Positions 1-7,018 of a DNA stretch of 27,526 bases are shown piece by piece (positions within the stretch are counted from its first letter, which is position 1; every line of letters starts with the position of its first letter). Source of the DNA: JAUWQU01 sp964605095 (lineage in GTDB: Bacteria > Planctomycetota > Phycisphaerae > SM23-33); assembly GCA_964605095.1 (NCBI GenBank), contig CAZSBS010000025.1:1-27526 (forward strand). Direction: 5' to 3'. The translations under genes and the position numbers were made by a program. A model generated the notes under the pieces. That model ran no database searches. It saw only the letters and a program-made list of their open reading frames with translations, and was not told the origin of the DNA.

Positions 1-59
1 ACCCCAAGTGGCAAAAGGTCTACAACGTCGGCTTCCGGGTGATCTGCCCGGCGAAGTAG
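1..59 (+). CDS. 3' end of a probable formylglycine-generating-enzyme (FGE/SUMF1)-like protein, partial
   Basis: Only the last 18 codons are in the window, in the frame whose first full codon is at 3, ending in TAG at 57-59. The residues read PKWQKVYNVGFRVICPAK. Ending in a V-G-F-R-V block just before the stop is typical of FGE-sulfatase (SUMF1) domains, which are abundant in planctomycetes as formylglycine-generating enzymes or as substrate-binding modules. The family call rests on this short tail alone. Other proteins could end this way, and nothing can be said about catalytic residues. Confidence 0.5.
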   Translation, partial: PKWQKVYNVGFRVICPAK

Positions 60-77
60 CAGTAGAAGAGGAAGCCG

Positions 78-126
78 TTTCACGCAGACCAACGGTCCCT
101 GGCGGGGAAGCCCCTGCTACGTGAAA
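78..126. other. Inverted repeat downstream of the FGE-like gene
   Basis: TTTCACG at 78-84 pairs perfectly with CGTGAAA at 120-126. An inner GGGG-AAG-CCCC hairpin lies inside the loop. It sits 19 nt after the stop of the upstream gene, so a role in transcript termination or 3'-end protection is possible. There is no T-run after it, so it is not a canonical intrinsic terminator. Confidence 0.35.
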
Positions 127-141
127 AGCCCCAAGTTGCGC

Positions 142-147
142 TATAAT
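142..147 (+). promoter_or_regulatory. Candidate -10 box TATAAT for the dehydrogenase gene
   Basis: A perfect TATAAT lies at 142-147, about 150 nt ahead of the dehydrogenase ATG. No good -35 is visible at 16-18 bp spacing (the best is GTGAAA at 15 bp). The leader that would follow contains a 6-bp GC hairpin (CCGCGC/GCGCGG, near 203-220). Confidence 0.4.
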
Positions 148-299
148 GCTACCATCTTGCCCGTTTCGGCTGGGAGTGGTAGACTTTCGGGGCTGTCTGT
201 CCGCGCGCCGTTGCGCGGCGGGCGGTGGTTGGTGGTTTGGGACATTTGACATTCGATTGCGATAGCGACAGAAGGATTTTTAGAAGGAAAGAAAGACCG

Positions 300-1403
300 A
301 TGCGAATAGCTGTTATTGGCGGCGACGGGACCGGGCCGGAGGTTGTGGCGGAGGGGCTCAAGGTCCTCCAGGCCGTGAGCAAGGAGGTGGGCTTCGAGTA
401 CACCACCAAGGATTTTAACGTCAGCGGCGAGCGGTACCTGGCCGCTGGCGGCGACCCCGCCGAGGCCTCGATTCCGGTGATTAGCGAGCAGGAGATCGCC
501 GAACTGCGGACCTACGACGCGATTTACCTCGGCGCGGTCGGGCATCCGAAAGTCGCCCCGGGCATTCTGGAAAAGGGCGTGCTGCTGAGGCTGCGGTTCG
601 AGTTGGACCAGTACATAAACCTTCGCCCGGTGAAGCTCTACCCCGGCGTCTGGACGCCGCTGAAGGACAAGAAGCCCGAGGATATCGACTTCGTCGTCGT
701 CCGCGAGAACACCGAGGGCATCTACACGGGCATGGGCGGCGTGCAGTACAAGGGCATGCCGTCGGAGGTGTCCACGCAAATCAACTGCACGACGCGATTC
801 GGGGCCGAGCGGGCAATACGCTACGCTTTCGAGGTTTGCCGGCGCCGCAACAGCCCAAAGAAGATGCTCACACTGGTGCACAAGACAAACGTGCTTACCT
901 ACGCCGGAGGGACGTGGTATCGGGCGTTCATGGAGATCGGCAGGGAGTACCCGGACATCAAGAAGGACTACAACCACGTCGACGCCTGCTGCATGTGGTT
1001 CGTCAAGAACCCCGAGTACTACGACGTCATTGTCACCGACAACCTCTTCGGCGATATCATCACCGACCTTGCCGCCATTGTTCAGGGCGGGCTTGGCGTC
1101 GCGGCTGGGGGGAACATAAACCCCAAGGGCGTGAGCATGTTCGAGCCGATGGGCGGCTCGGCCCCGAAGTACACGGGCAAGAATGTGATTAACCCCATCG
1201 CCGCGATCGCCTCGCTGGGCATGCTGCTCCGCGAGACGGGCAACAACAAGGGCGACGCCAGGCTCGTGGAGGCAGGCAACCGCGTTGAGTCGGCCGTCAT
1301 GGCCACCACGCCGAAGATGCAGACCCAGGCGGCGGGCAAGATGGGATTCTCGACGACGCAGATCGGCGACATGGTCGCCGCGGCGGTAGCCGGTAGCCGG
1401 TAG
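300..1403 (+). CDS. Isocitrate/isopropylmalate dehydrogenase family protein (probable 3-isopropylmalate dehydrogenase)
   Basis: A 367-aa NAD(P)-dependent beta-decarboxylating dehydrogenase, full length for the family. It starts with MRIAVIGGDGTGPEV, the conserved N-terminal nucleotide-fold motif. Further motifs are ELDQYINLRPVKL with the substrate-binding Arg, RENTEGIYTG near residue 136, the catalytic Lys region VHKTNVL near 193, the metal-binding DNLFGDIITD near 246, and GSAPKYTGKNVINP, which binds the adenine part of the cofactor. The ATG at 300 is chosen because a purine-rich GAAGGAAAGAAAG precedes it and the family N-terminus begins there; the frame is open further upstream without homology. 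The most likely role is leucine biosynthesis (LeuB). However, ENTEG is usual in isocitrate, homoisocitrate and tartrate dehydrogenases, where classical LeuB has ELTGG, so the substrate is not settled. The last codons and the stop lie in a dispersed repeat. Confidence 0.85.
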   Translation: MRIAVIGGDGTGPEVVAEGLKVLQAVSKEVGFEYTTKDFNVSGERYLAAGGDPAEASIPVISEQEIAELRTYDAIYLGAVGHPKVAPGILEKGVLLRLRFELDQYINLRPVKLYPGVWTPLKDKKPEDIDFVVVRENTEGIYTGMGGVQYKGMPSEVSTQINCTTRFGAERAIRYAFEVCRRRNSPKKMLTLVHKTNVLTYAGGTWYRAFMEIGREYPDIKKDYNHVDACCMWFVKNPEYYDVIVTDNLFGDIITDLAAIVQGGLGVAAGGNINPKGVSMFEPMGGSAPKYTGKNVINPIAAIASLGMLLRETGNNKGDARLVEAGNRVESAVMATTPKMQTQAAGKMGFSTTQIGDMVAAAVAGSR

Positions 1404-1448
1404 CCGGGAAAAGCCCAAAGGCGGAACCGGGAACCGGGAACCAGGAAC
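1386..1448 (+). repeat. Dispersed repeat, copy 1 (forward orientation)
   Basis: GGTAGCC units in tandem (1386-1405) run into GCCGGGAAAAG, then GGCGGAACC and three GGGAACC/AGGAAC units up to about 1448. The same order of blocks recurs in reverse orientation at 26739-26941. The GGTAGCC part overlaps the end of the upstream coding region and supplies its final codons and stop. Confidence 0.7.
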
Positions 1449-1548
1449 AGTACGTATTCTGAAGGCCCGACGGATGAGTCGCGCCCTTGAGGTCGCGGCG
1501 AATCCTCGGGATACTTGGCGCCTGAAGCCCATCCTCGCAGTTTTGCTA

Positions 1549-1577
1549 TTGGTCGAGAGGGCATGCGCTGGTAGAAT
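1549..1577 (+). promoter_or_regulatory. Candidate sigma70-type promoter for the double-thioredoxin lipoprotein gene
   Basis: TTGGTC at 1549-1554 and TAGAAT at 1572-1577 are separated by exactly 17 bp. The pair lies about 108 nt ahead of the chosen start codon. It is a match by eye only. Confidence 0.45.
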
Positions 1578-1684
1578 CGTCTGGGTTGATTGCGTTCATG
1601 ATTGGGACAAACGTCGGCAAGGCTGACGCTTTGGTGCTCCTTGGGTGGCCTGCCTGTTGCTTGGAAAGAATGCGGGATTGCCAT

Positions 1685-2722
1685 ATGCCAGATGGAAAAA
1701 GATTACATCGGCTGATGCCAACTGTCACAAGGGCGGCGGTTCTGGGGCTTCTGGCCTTTGTCGGGTGCAAGCGGTCCGCGCCGCCGACCACAAAGCCGGC
1801 TGCGAGCCAGCAAGCCGCGGCTTACGCGGCCGCGGCGCCATTGCGCGAGCAACTGCTCACGCGGTACGACCTCAAGGGCCGTGTCGCGATGATCGAGTTT
1901 GGCCTTTTCGACTACCCGCTCACCGAGCAGGGCCTTGACGGGATGATCCTGCACCAGAAGCTCAACGACGTGCCCGGCCTGGCTTTCCTGCGGGTCGAGG
2001 AGGCCAAGGACGCCGCCGCCGTCGATGCTTACTACAAGGACAAGGACCTCAAGTTCCCCGTCCACCGCGACCCGGACACGACAATGGCCCAGTCGTTCGG
2101 GGCCACGAGCGACCCGTCATTCGTCCTGGTCGACAAGTTCGGGCGTGTGCGGTACCGCGGCGCCGAGCCGGGCAGCCAACTGGGCAAGTGGGTGGCCGAC
2201 CTCCAGGCCGAGACCGCCGACGCGGGGCCGGACGCTGCGATGCTGGGCGTCGTGACTCTCGACGGGGCGAAGCTTCTGGCGGCCACGAGCCTGCCGGATC
2301 TCGGCGGGCAGACCGTCGCGCTTGACGGGGCCATGGGCCCGCAGGGGATCGTCCTGGTGTTCGTCGACACCACCTGCCCGTTCTCCGGGCAGGCACTGCG
2401 TGACATGCCCACGGTGGCGCCCACGCTCGCCAAGGCGAAGATCAACAGCTTTGTGGTGAACATCGAAGGCAGTAAGGAAATGGTGACTAACTACTTCGGC
2501 GACAAGAACCTCGGCTCGCCGGTAATCTACGACCCCACCAACGCCACCATGACCCGCTGGAACATCAAGTCTGTGCCCACCATCGTGTATATCGGACCCG
2601 ACAAGACAATCGCCTACAACGGCTCGGCCGTGTGGGCCAACGTCGGGTCAGCCATCGAAAAAGCCCGCCAACTGCCGCCCGGAACGATAAAGTTCGCCGC
2701 CAAGGGCACGAGCTATGGCTGA
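1685..2722 (+). CDS. Lipoprotein with two thioredoxin-like (redoxin) domains
   Basis: A 345-aa exported protein. The N-terminus has a basic region, a hydrophobic stretch and the lipobox FVGC (Cys28), followed by a Thr/Pro/Ala-rich linker, so it is likely anchored in a membrane facing the periplasm. Residues about 50-185 form a first thioredoxin-like fold (VAMIEFGLFDYP, then DPSFVLVDKFGRVRYRG) with no cysteine at the active site. Residues about 195-335 form a second with TTCPFSGQ (Cys231) and SVPTIVYIGPD with the usual cis-Pro. One Cys and no CxxC is peroxiredoxin-like rather than disulfide-reductase-like. Alternative in-frame starts are ATG at 1670 and 1715; the start at 1715 also leaves a workable signal peptide. 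A redox or peroxidase role is inferred, and the substrate is unknown. A promoter candidate lies at 1549-1577. Confidence 0.75.
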   Translation: MPDGKRLHRLMPTVTRAAVLGLLAFVGCKRSAPPTTKPAASQQAAAYAAAAPLREQLLTRYDLKGRVAMIEFGLFDYPLTEQGLDGMILHQKLNDVPGLAFLRVEEAKDAAAVDAYYKDKDLKFPVHRDPDTTMAQSFGATSDPSFVLVDKFGRVRYRGAEPGSQLGKWVADLQAETADAGPDAAMLGVVTLDGAKLLAATSLPDLGGQTVALDGAMGPQGIVLVFVDTTCPFSGQALRDMPTVAPTLAKAKINSFVVNIEGSKEMVTNYFGDKNLGSPVIYDPTNATMTRWNIKSVPTIVYIGPDKTIAYNGSAVWANVGSAIEKARQLPPGTIKFAAKGTSYG

Positions 2723-2737
2723 GGGAAGTAACACCCC

Positions 2738-2754
2738 GCTGCCGAGGCGGCAGC
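2738..2754. other. Hairpin GCTGCCG-AGG-CGGCAGC between convergent genes
   Basis: A perfect 7-bp stem with a 3-nt loop, 16 nt after the redoxin gene stop. No T-run follows on either strand. It may help end transcription or protect a 3' end, but it is not a canonical terminator. Confidence 0.35.
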
Positions 2755-2830
2755 AACCAACCTCAAACCTGGGCGCATCCTGAACGGTCCCGCGCGGCGG
2801 CCATCGATACCGCCTCTGGCGTTCGTAGTG

Positions 2831-2858
2831 TGCCCGTGAGGGCATATTCTTCTTCTTT
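2831..2858 (+). terminator. Probable intrinsic terminator after the redoxin gene
   Basis: TGCCC-GTGA-GGGCA (2831-2844) is followed directly by a T-rich tract, TATTCTTCTTCTTT, to 2858. The stem is short (5 bp, GC-rich) but well placed between two convergent genes. Confidence 0.5.
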
Positions 2859-2863
2859 GCAAC

Positions 2864-4321
2864 TCAGGGCAGCTTTGGCGCTGGTGTCGGGCTTGCCTGT
2901 TTCTCATGCGCGTCGAAGAGCATCGGATACCGCTTGCGTATGATCGACTGGTCCTCTTGCGGCAGGGCCGTCAAAGGCACGGGCTTGTCCTGGGGTCGCA
3001 GGCCCTTCTGGTTCAGGCGGTTCATCAGGCTCCAGTTGCGGACGTGCTGACCTGGCTGGGGGTCCGCCGGCTCCTGGGCCTTGAGGTCGTAGCGTGTGAA
3101 GTCGATCACCTGCTCGGGGCCGTCGGCTTTCCAGTCGCGCAGCAGCGCCAGGCGGAAGTCCTTGTTCATGAACCAGCGGATCTCCATATTCGGCTCCGAG
3201 CCCGGTAAACCTGTGCCTCGCTGGACGAACCGGTAATCGATCTTGTCATTGTCCTTGAACTGCTCGCGCCAGATCGACCCGAACTCGCCGAGGGTGACGC
3301 ACTTGGCGTCGGGCCAGCGGCGGTGAATCTCTTTGAGCCAGAGCCCCAGGCCCGGCAGGACGCTCCGCCCGCCATATCCGTAAATCTTGTGTCCTTCGAC
3401 CAGCACGAGCTCCGACATGCAGGTCACCCAGGCGAAGTTGTTCAATTTGAACCCTTCGTCGAAATGGGCGGCCGTGACGGCGAGCATCTCCTCCAGGCCC
3501 TTTTCCGTGCCGTATCTCAGCAGGGTTTCGATGGGTCCTACCCCAAGCCGGCTGTTGGCATTTTTCTCAAAGCCCGACCGGCGCGCGGTGATGAAATCGC
3601 AGGTCCAACCGTCCAGGTTAACGCAGTCGATCAGGTCACCCTTGCCCTGGGCGGCCTTGAGGAAATGCTCGCGTGATGGGTAGTAGGGGTAGGAAATGGA
3701 ACCGTCGCCATCGCCGTTGTCGATCGCGTGCTGGCTCCAGATGTTTCCCTGGCAGACATGGATTCCTTCCTTCTCGGCCAGGAATTGCAGGTTGTCGGCC
3801 GCGAGGAAACCGCCAATCACGCTCCGCGGCCGGTATCCGTCGCCGACCATCTCCGAGACCATCTTCAACGCGTCGTGCAGGTCTTGATTGACCTGCTCGC
3901 GGCTATTATACATGTTCGCGAAAAAGCCGCCCGGGACGAAGGTGATCTCGTCACCGTACTTCTCATGAAAGGAGGCCACCAACCGCCGGATGGCCTTGAA
4001 GTTGGGGCTCTGGTCCTTCAGTGCCAACCAACTGAAGGCCCAGGTCATGCGGGCGCCGGGCCAGCTTTTCTCAACGGCATCGCGAAACTTCTGTGCCACC
4101 TCCGGCGTTGTCACGCTGGACTCGTCGGGCCCGGAGAATTCCGACCGCGTCATTTCGATTTGTCGAACGCGCACCAGCGCGTTGAAGGTAACGAAGCGAT
4201 TACCCTTGAGATTTGGCATGGATTCACCCGTCGAGGCGTCTGGATCGGCCGCTTGCGCAACACCCAACAGTGCCGCCATCGCAATGGCGAATCCCGAAAC
4301 CATTATGCCTTTGTTAGTCAT
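2864..4321 (-). CDS. Secreted DUF3863-like protein
   Basis: A 485-aa protein with a clear Sec signal peptide (hydrophobic GFAIAMAALLGVAQA, likely cut before Ala25). The mature part begins with RFVTFNALVRVRQIEM and runs through WAFSWLALKDQSPN, VPGGFFANMYNSREQVNQDL, HVCQGNIWSQHAIDNGDGDG, ISYPYYPSREHF, VNLDGWTCDF and LNNFAWVTCMSE. These blocks match my recollection of the DUF3863 family known from Bacteroides, where the fold is glycosidase- or deacetylase-like; the family name is from memory. A role in processing a polysaccharide is inference. The gene starts 14 bp after the yajC stop and is probably co-transcribed with it. It converges with the redoxin gene. Confidence 0.65.
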   Translation of the reverse strand: MTNKGIMVSGFAIAMAALLGVAQAADPDASTGESMPNLKGNRFVTFNALVRVRQIEMTRSEFSGPDESSVTTPEVAQKFRDAVEKSWPGARMTWAFSWLALKDQSPNFKAIRRLVASFHEKYGDEITFVPGGFFANMYNSREQVNQDLHDALKMVSEMVGDGYRPRSVIGGFLAADNLQFLAEKEGIHVCQGNIWSQHAIDNGDGDGSISYPYYPSREHFLKAAQGKGDLIDCVNLDGWTCDFITARRSGFEKNANSRLGVGPIETLLRYGTEKGLEEMLAVTAAHFDEGFKLNNFAWVTCMSELVLVEGHKIYGYGGRSVLPGLGLWLKEIHRRWPDAKCVTLGEFGSIWREQFKDNDKIDYRFVQRGTGLPGSEPNMEIRWFMNKDFRLALLRDWKADGPEQVIDFTRYDLKAQEPADPQPGQHVRNWSLMNRLNQKGLRPQDKPVPLTALPQEDQSIIRKRYPMLFDAHEKQASPTPAPKLP

Positions 4322-4335
4322 TGCCTGGGGCCGGC

Positions 4336-4884
4336 TTACTTCTTGTCCTGGTCCGGGTTGGTCTTGCCCTCCTCGCCGACGCCGCGAATGGACCAGCGGG
4401 CGAACTTCATGCGGACGTTGTTGGTCTCGTCGACCTTGACCGTGATTTCCTCGGGCTTGGCTTCGATGACCGTGCCGATGACGCCGCCGATCGAGACGAT
4501 CTTGTCGCCCTTCTTGAGGTTGGAGAGCATCTCTTTACGTTTGGCTTCCTGCTTGCGCCGGCCTCGACCCATCCATATCCACATCAGCACCACGCCGCCT
4601 ATGAGGACCACAAACAGGTACATGTCCGGCCCCTGTGCGGGTGGCTGGGCCTTGTCGCCGCCGCCACTGGCGGGGCTTGTCGTGCTGGTCCCGGCTGCGG
4701 GAGTGCCGGGGGTCTGTGGGGTAGCAGGCGCTGCGCCGGGGGCCTCATCTCCCGGAACCGGCACCAGCGTGGGCTCGGTCGGGGCCGGGCCCGGCTTGGT
4801 GTCCTGAGCCATGGCAGAGGCTGCCATAGCCAAAACCAGTCCGCACGTCAGAACGCAAACCGTCATCAATCCGCGAGATCGCAT
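4336..4884 (-). CDS. yajC: Preprotein translocase subunit YajC with an N-terminal signal peptide and Pro-rich linker
   Basis: 182 aa. The C-terminal half is a standard YajC: one membrane helix (MYLFVVLIGGVVLMWIWMG, about 88-106), a basic RGRRKQEAKRKEM stretch, then LKKGDKIVSIGGVIGTV and the small beta domain to the end. YajC associates with the SecDF part of the Sec translocase. Unusually, it starts with a signal-peptide-like segment ending in ASAMAQ (about residue 27) and a 60-residue Pro/Ala/Thr/Gly-rich linker, whereas E. coli YajC is about 110 aa and lacks these. ATG at 4884 is chosen because AAAGGA lies 7 nt upstream; an in-frame ATG at 4914 has no such support. It is first in a likely two-gene unit with the DUF3863-like gene. 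Confidence 0.88.
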   Translation of the reverse strand: MRSRGLMTVCVLTCGLVLAMAASAMAQDTKPGPAPTEPTLVPVPGDEAPGAAPATPQTPGTPAAGTSTTSPASGGGDKAQPPAQGPDMYLFVVLIGGVVLMWIWMGRGRRKQEAKRKEMLSNLKKGDKIVSIGGVIGTVIEAKPEEITVKVDETNNVRMKFARWSIRGVGEEGKTNPDQDKK

Positions 4885-5439
4885 TTCCGTGTCCTTTCTT
4901 AGGTCGGACAGCATTACGTGTCCAATCCGGCATTGTGCGTCATTTGCTCCCGAAAATCAAACACAAACCGCTGCTCACAACTGGCTGCACGTGCCAGGGC
5001 AAATCACGCATATTGGCACAATCAGGAAAATCGGCCCAGGTGGCGGCATCAGGCGTTTTGCCGCCACGCCGGGCCGAGCCCTTGCCCGCCATTGCTTGCC
5101 TCGTGCGCAAGATCCTTGTTCAGAAGGACATAACAAGGCCCGTGGCAGGGGAAACTTGGGAAATCGGTCGAAGAACAACTCACATGATTGAAACATTGTA
5201 CCATAGATCGAGCATTTGTCAATACCCTGTCGGCCGGAAAACCAAAAAAACCTTCTTCGCGGAACGCAACCGGCGGGATACCGGGATCCGGTGCGGGGAC
5301 CAACTCGGGCCGTATCCTACAAGACCTGCAATACCAGTATGTTATATGTGCCACAATCCGTGTTTGTCCGCTTCCATTCCTGCTGGTTTGGTCTGTTGGG
5401 GCTGCCATTACCCAGTTTTTGGGCGCTGGCCGTTGGCCG
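4885..5439 (-). other. 555-bp intergenic region: structured yajC leader and spacer
   Basis: No convincing gene is seen. The promoter at 5195-5222 would produce a yajC 5' leader of about 300 nt (roughly 5188 to 4885). On that RNA two perfect stems can be read: CCTTGTT/AACAAGG (5132-5138 with 5114-5120, 11-nt loop) and GTGGCGGCA/TGCCGCCAC (5059-5067 with 5040-5048, 10-nt loop). It does not contain the hallmark sequences of SRP RNA, tmRNA or RNase P RNA. A short independent RNA from this promoter is also possible. From 5223 to 5439 there is only a short A-run (about 5241-5250) and no clear terminator for the upstream gene. Confidence 0.4.
5195..5222 (-). promoter_or_regulatory. Near-consensus sigma70-type promoter, TTGACA-N16-TACAAT
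   Basis: On the minus strand, TTGACA (5217-5222) is perfect and TACAAT (5195-5200) has five of six consensus bases, with a 16-bp spacer. It is the strongest promoter match in the window. It points toward yajC, whose start codon is about 300 nt downstream. Confidence 0.65.
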
Positions 5440-6909
5440 TCAGAAGATCACCGGTTCGATGTTCATCAGGTGGCAGTACTGGGCGAGTTGGTCCTTGTAG
5501 TCGCCGTAGAAGAACAACTGGTGGAAGCCGGGGAAGGCGAGCACGTCATTGACGTTGTTTAGTTGGAACATGACGGAAACCACGCATCCCCCGGCCGGGG
5601 GAACCGAGATGTTCTCCAGCACCTCGCCGCCCGCGATGAGCATTTTGGCCGGGTGGGTCGCCGTGCCGGGCGTGATGTCCGCGCAGGTCACCCTCTGGCC
5701 GGGGCGCCAATGGGTTCGCGGCACGGCGTCGCGGTTTCCGTGGTGGTGGATGATGTCGAACGGTTCGGGCGGCTTGTCGAAGCCGTTAAGCCTCGTCGCG
5801 CACGAGCAGTGTGCGCCGATGATGGCCCCGCGGGCCGTCTCGGCCACCGGATCCTGCTGGAAGCCTGGGCGGTCGAAGAGGTACTGCACGAGGGCATGGG
5901 TGGCGACGGCGCCGAGATCGGCTTCGCACGCGGCCGGGATGCCGTCGTCGTTCATTCGCGACCACGCGATGCAGGGCAGGCTGGTCTTCGTGCTGCCAAG
6001 CGCCCCGAGGCAGTCCATGGTGATGGCGTCGGCCTGCTCGCGGCGCAGCAGCGTGCGGGCGACGGCGTAGCTCTTGATGCCGTTGATCACGTCTTGGCGC
6101 GTCGCGCCGGTTCGGCTCCTGGCGCGGCGCATGTACTGATCGGCCATCGCGAGGATTTCCTCGCTGTCCGGCGTGCGCTTGTACTCGTCGAGGAAGTCGC
6201 TGGCCGGCACGTACCGCAGGCCAATGCCCAGGTGCGGCAGCACGCTGTCGGATCGCTTGTTGCCCCGGATGACCAGGCACCGCGTCGCTCGCAGCTTGGC
6301 GCCCGTGTGCAGCATCTTCAGCCCGTACTCGACCCGCGAGAAGTCGTTTGTCGAGCAGATGAAGCATCCGGGCTTTCGCGACGGACCGGCTGTGTTGGTT
6401 GTGAACGACGTGCCCACCGGCGAGAAGACCACCGTTGGAATCTTGCTGTCGATGGCCTTGTTGGCCGTCGGCCAGGCGTGCTGCTGGCGGTCCAGCAAGA
6501 CCACAAGCAGCCCGTCGGGTTTTTCCGCGACGGACTGGGCCACCCACGCGTCGGCCTCGGCGGCGCTGAAGATCGGCTCGGACCGAAGGTCTAGCTTGAT
6601 GCCGAGTTTCTTGGCGGACTCGGTGATTTGCCCGGCGTACATCGCTAGCGCCGCCTTGCCGTCGTATACGGCGCCGGGCCACCACATGCCGTAATCTTCC
6701 TTGCGGCGGACGAAGCACGCCCGAACCATCGGCCTGCACTTGGAGGCCGGGCCTGCCTGGGAGATTCTCTCGCCCACCGGGGCCATCTGGATGGTTTCGC
6801 CGCAGCCGGCGACGATCGCCCCCGCGGCGGCAGAGACGCCCGCGATAAACTCTCTGCGGCTCAGGCCATGACAATCTGAACACCCGCCTGGGCACCTGCT
6901 CTTACGCAT
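5440..6909 (-). CDS. Tat-exported lipoprotein with an L-fucose/L-arabinose isomerase-like fold
   Basis: 489 aa. The N-terminus has a twin-arginine motif, LSRREFIAG (Arg18-Arg19), and a lipobox IVAGC (Cys36), so the protein is probably folded in the cytoplasm, exported by Tat and lipidated. The body has the two-part FucI/AraA architecture. There is an N-terminal sugar-phosphate-like Rossmann region (YGMWWPGAVYDGKAAL, KPDGLLVVLLDRQQ). The C-terminal part contains ADAITMDCLGALG, CIAWSRMNDDGIPAACEADL, GAHCSCATRLNGF and IIHHHGNRDAVPR, which match FucI-like enzymes. Isomerase activity is not shown and an exported isomerase would be unusual. The n-region carries CPGGCSDC ahead of the twin arginines. 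ATG at 6909 is preceded by GGAG at 8-nt spacing. It is the nearest gene upstream of yajC on the same strand. Confidence 0.72.
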   Translation of the reverse strand: MRKSRCPGGCSDCHGLSRREFIAGVSAAAGAIVAGCGETIQMAPVGERISQAGPASKCRPMVRACFVRRKEDYGMWWPGAVYDGKAALAMYAGQITESAKKLGIKLDLRSEPIFSAAEADAWVAQSVAEKPDGLLVVLLDRQQHAWPTANKAIDSKIPTVVFSPVGTSFTTNTAGPSRKPGCFICSTNDFSRVEYGLKMLHTGAKLRATRCLVIRGNKRSDSVLPHLGIGLRYVPASDFLDEYKRTPDSEEILAMADQYMRRARSRTGATRQDVINGIKSYAVARTLLRREQADAITMDCLGALGSTKTSLPCIAWSRMNDDGIPAACEADLGAVATHALVQYLFDRPGFQQDPVAETARGAIIGAHCSCATRLNGFDKPPEPFDIIHHHGNRDAVPRTHWRPGQRVTCADITPGTATHPAKMLIAGGEVLENISVPPAGGCVVSVMFQLNNVNDVLAFPGFHQLFFYGDYKDQLAQYCHLMNIEPVIF

Positions 6910-7018
6910 GATGTAGTCTCCATGGACAGCCAAGAAAATCGCCAAAGTTATGGAAAAGGCGCACGAGAGCCTTCCCGGCCATTGAATGTGGCTTGGAGCG
7001 GGAAGTTGCCGAGTTTTT

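Noticed and set aside
141..1532. Long minus-strand reading frame of 463 codons over the dehydrogenase gene
   Set aside because: It is His/Arg/Val-rich and matches nothing. It is the shadow of a well-conserved plus-strand enzyme in a high-G+C genome.
3728..4807. 359-codon plus-strand frame across the DUF3863-like and yajC genes
   Set aside because: It runs antisense across two recognisable genes and has no family-like motifs.
4885..5194. SRP RNA, 6S RNA, tmRNA or RNase P RNA in the yajC leader
   Set aside because: None of the signature sequences for SRP RNA, tmRNA or RNase P RNA were found, and 6S cannot be judged without a covariance search. It is left as a structured leader.
4975..5196. 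73-codon frame in the yajC leader
   Set aside because: Its start codon lies inside the -10 box of the promoter, so it would not be on that transcript. It is Pro/Arg/Ala-rich, with no ribosome-binding site.
5563..6594. 343-codon plus-strand frame antisense to the Tat lipoprotein
   Set aside because: Its composition is Arg/Gly/Val/His-rich, typical of shadow frames; the opposite strand has clear family motifs.
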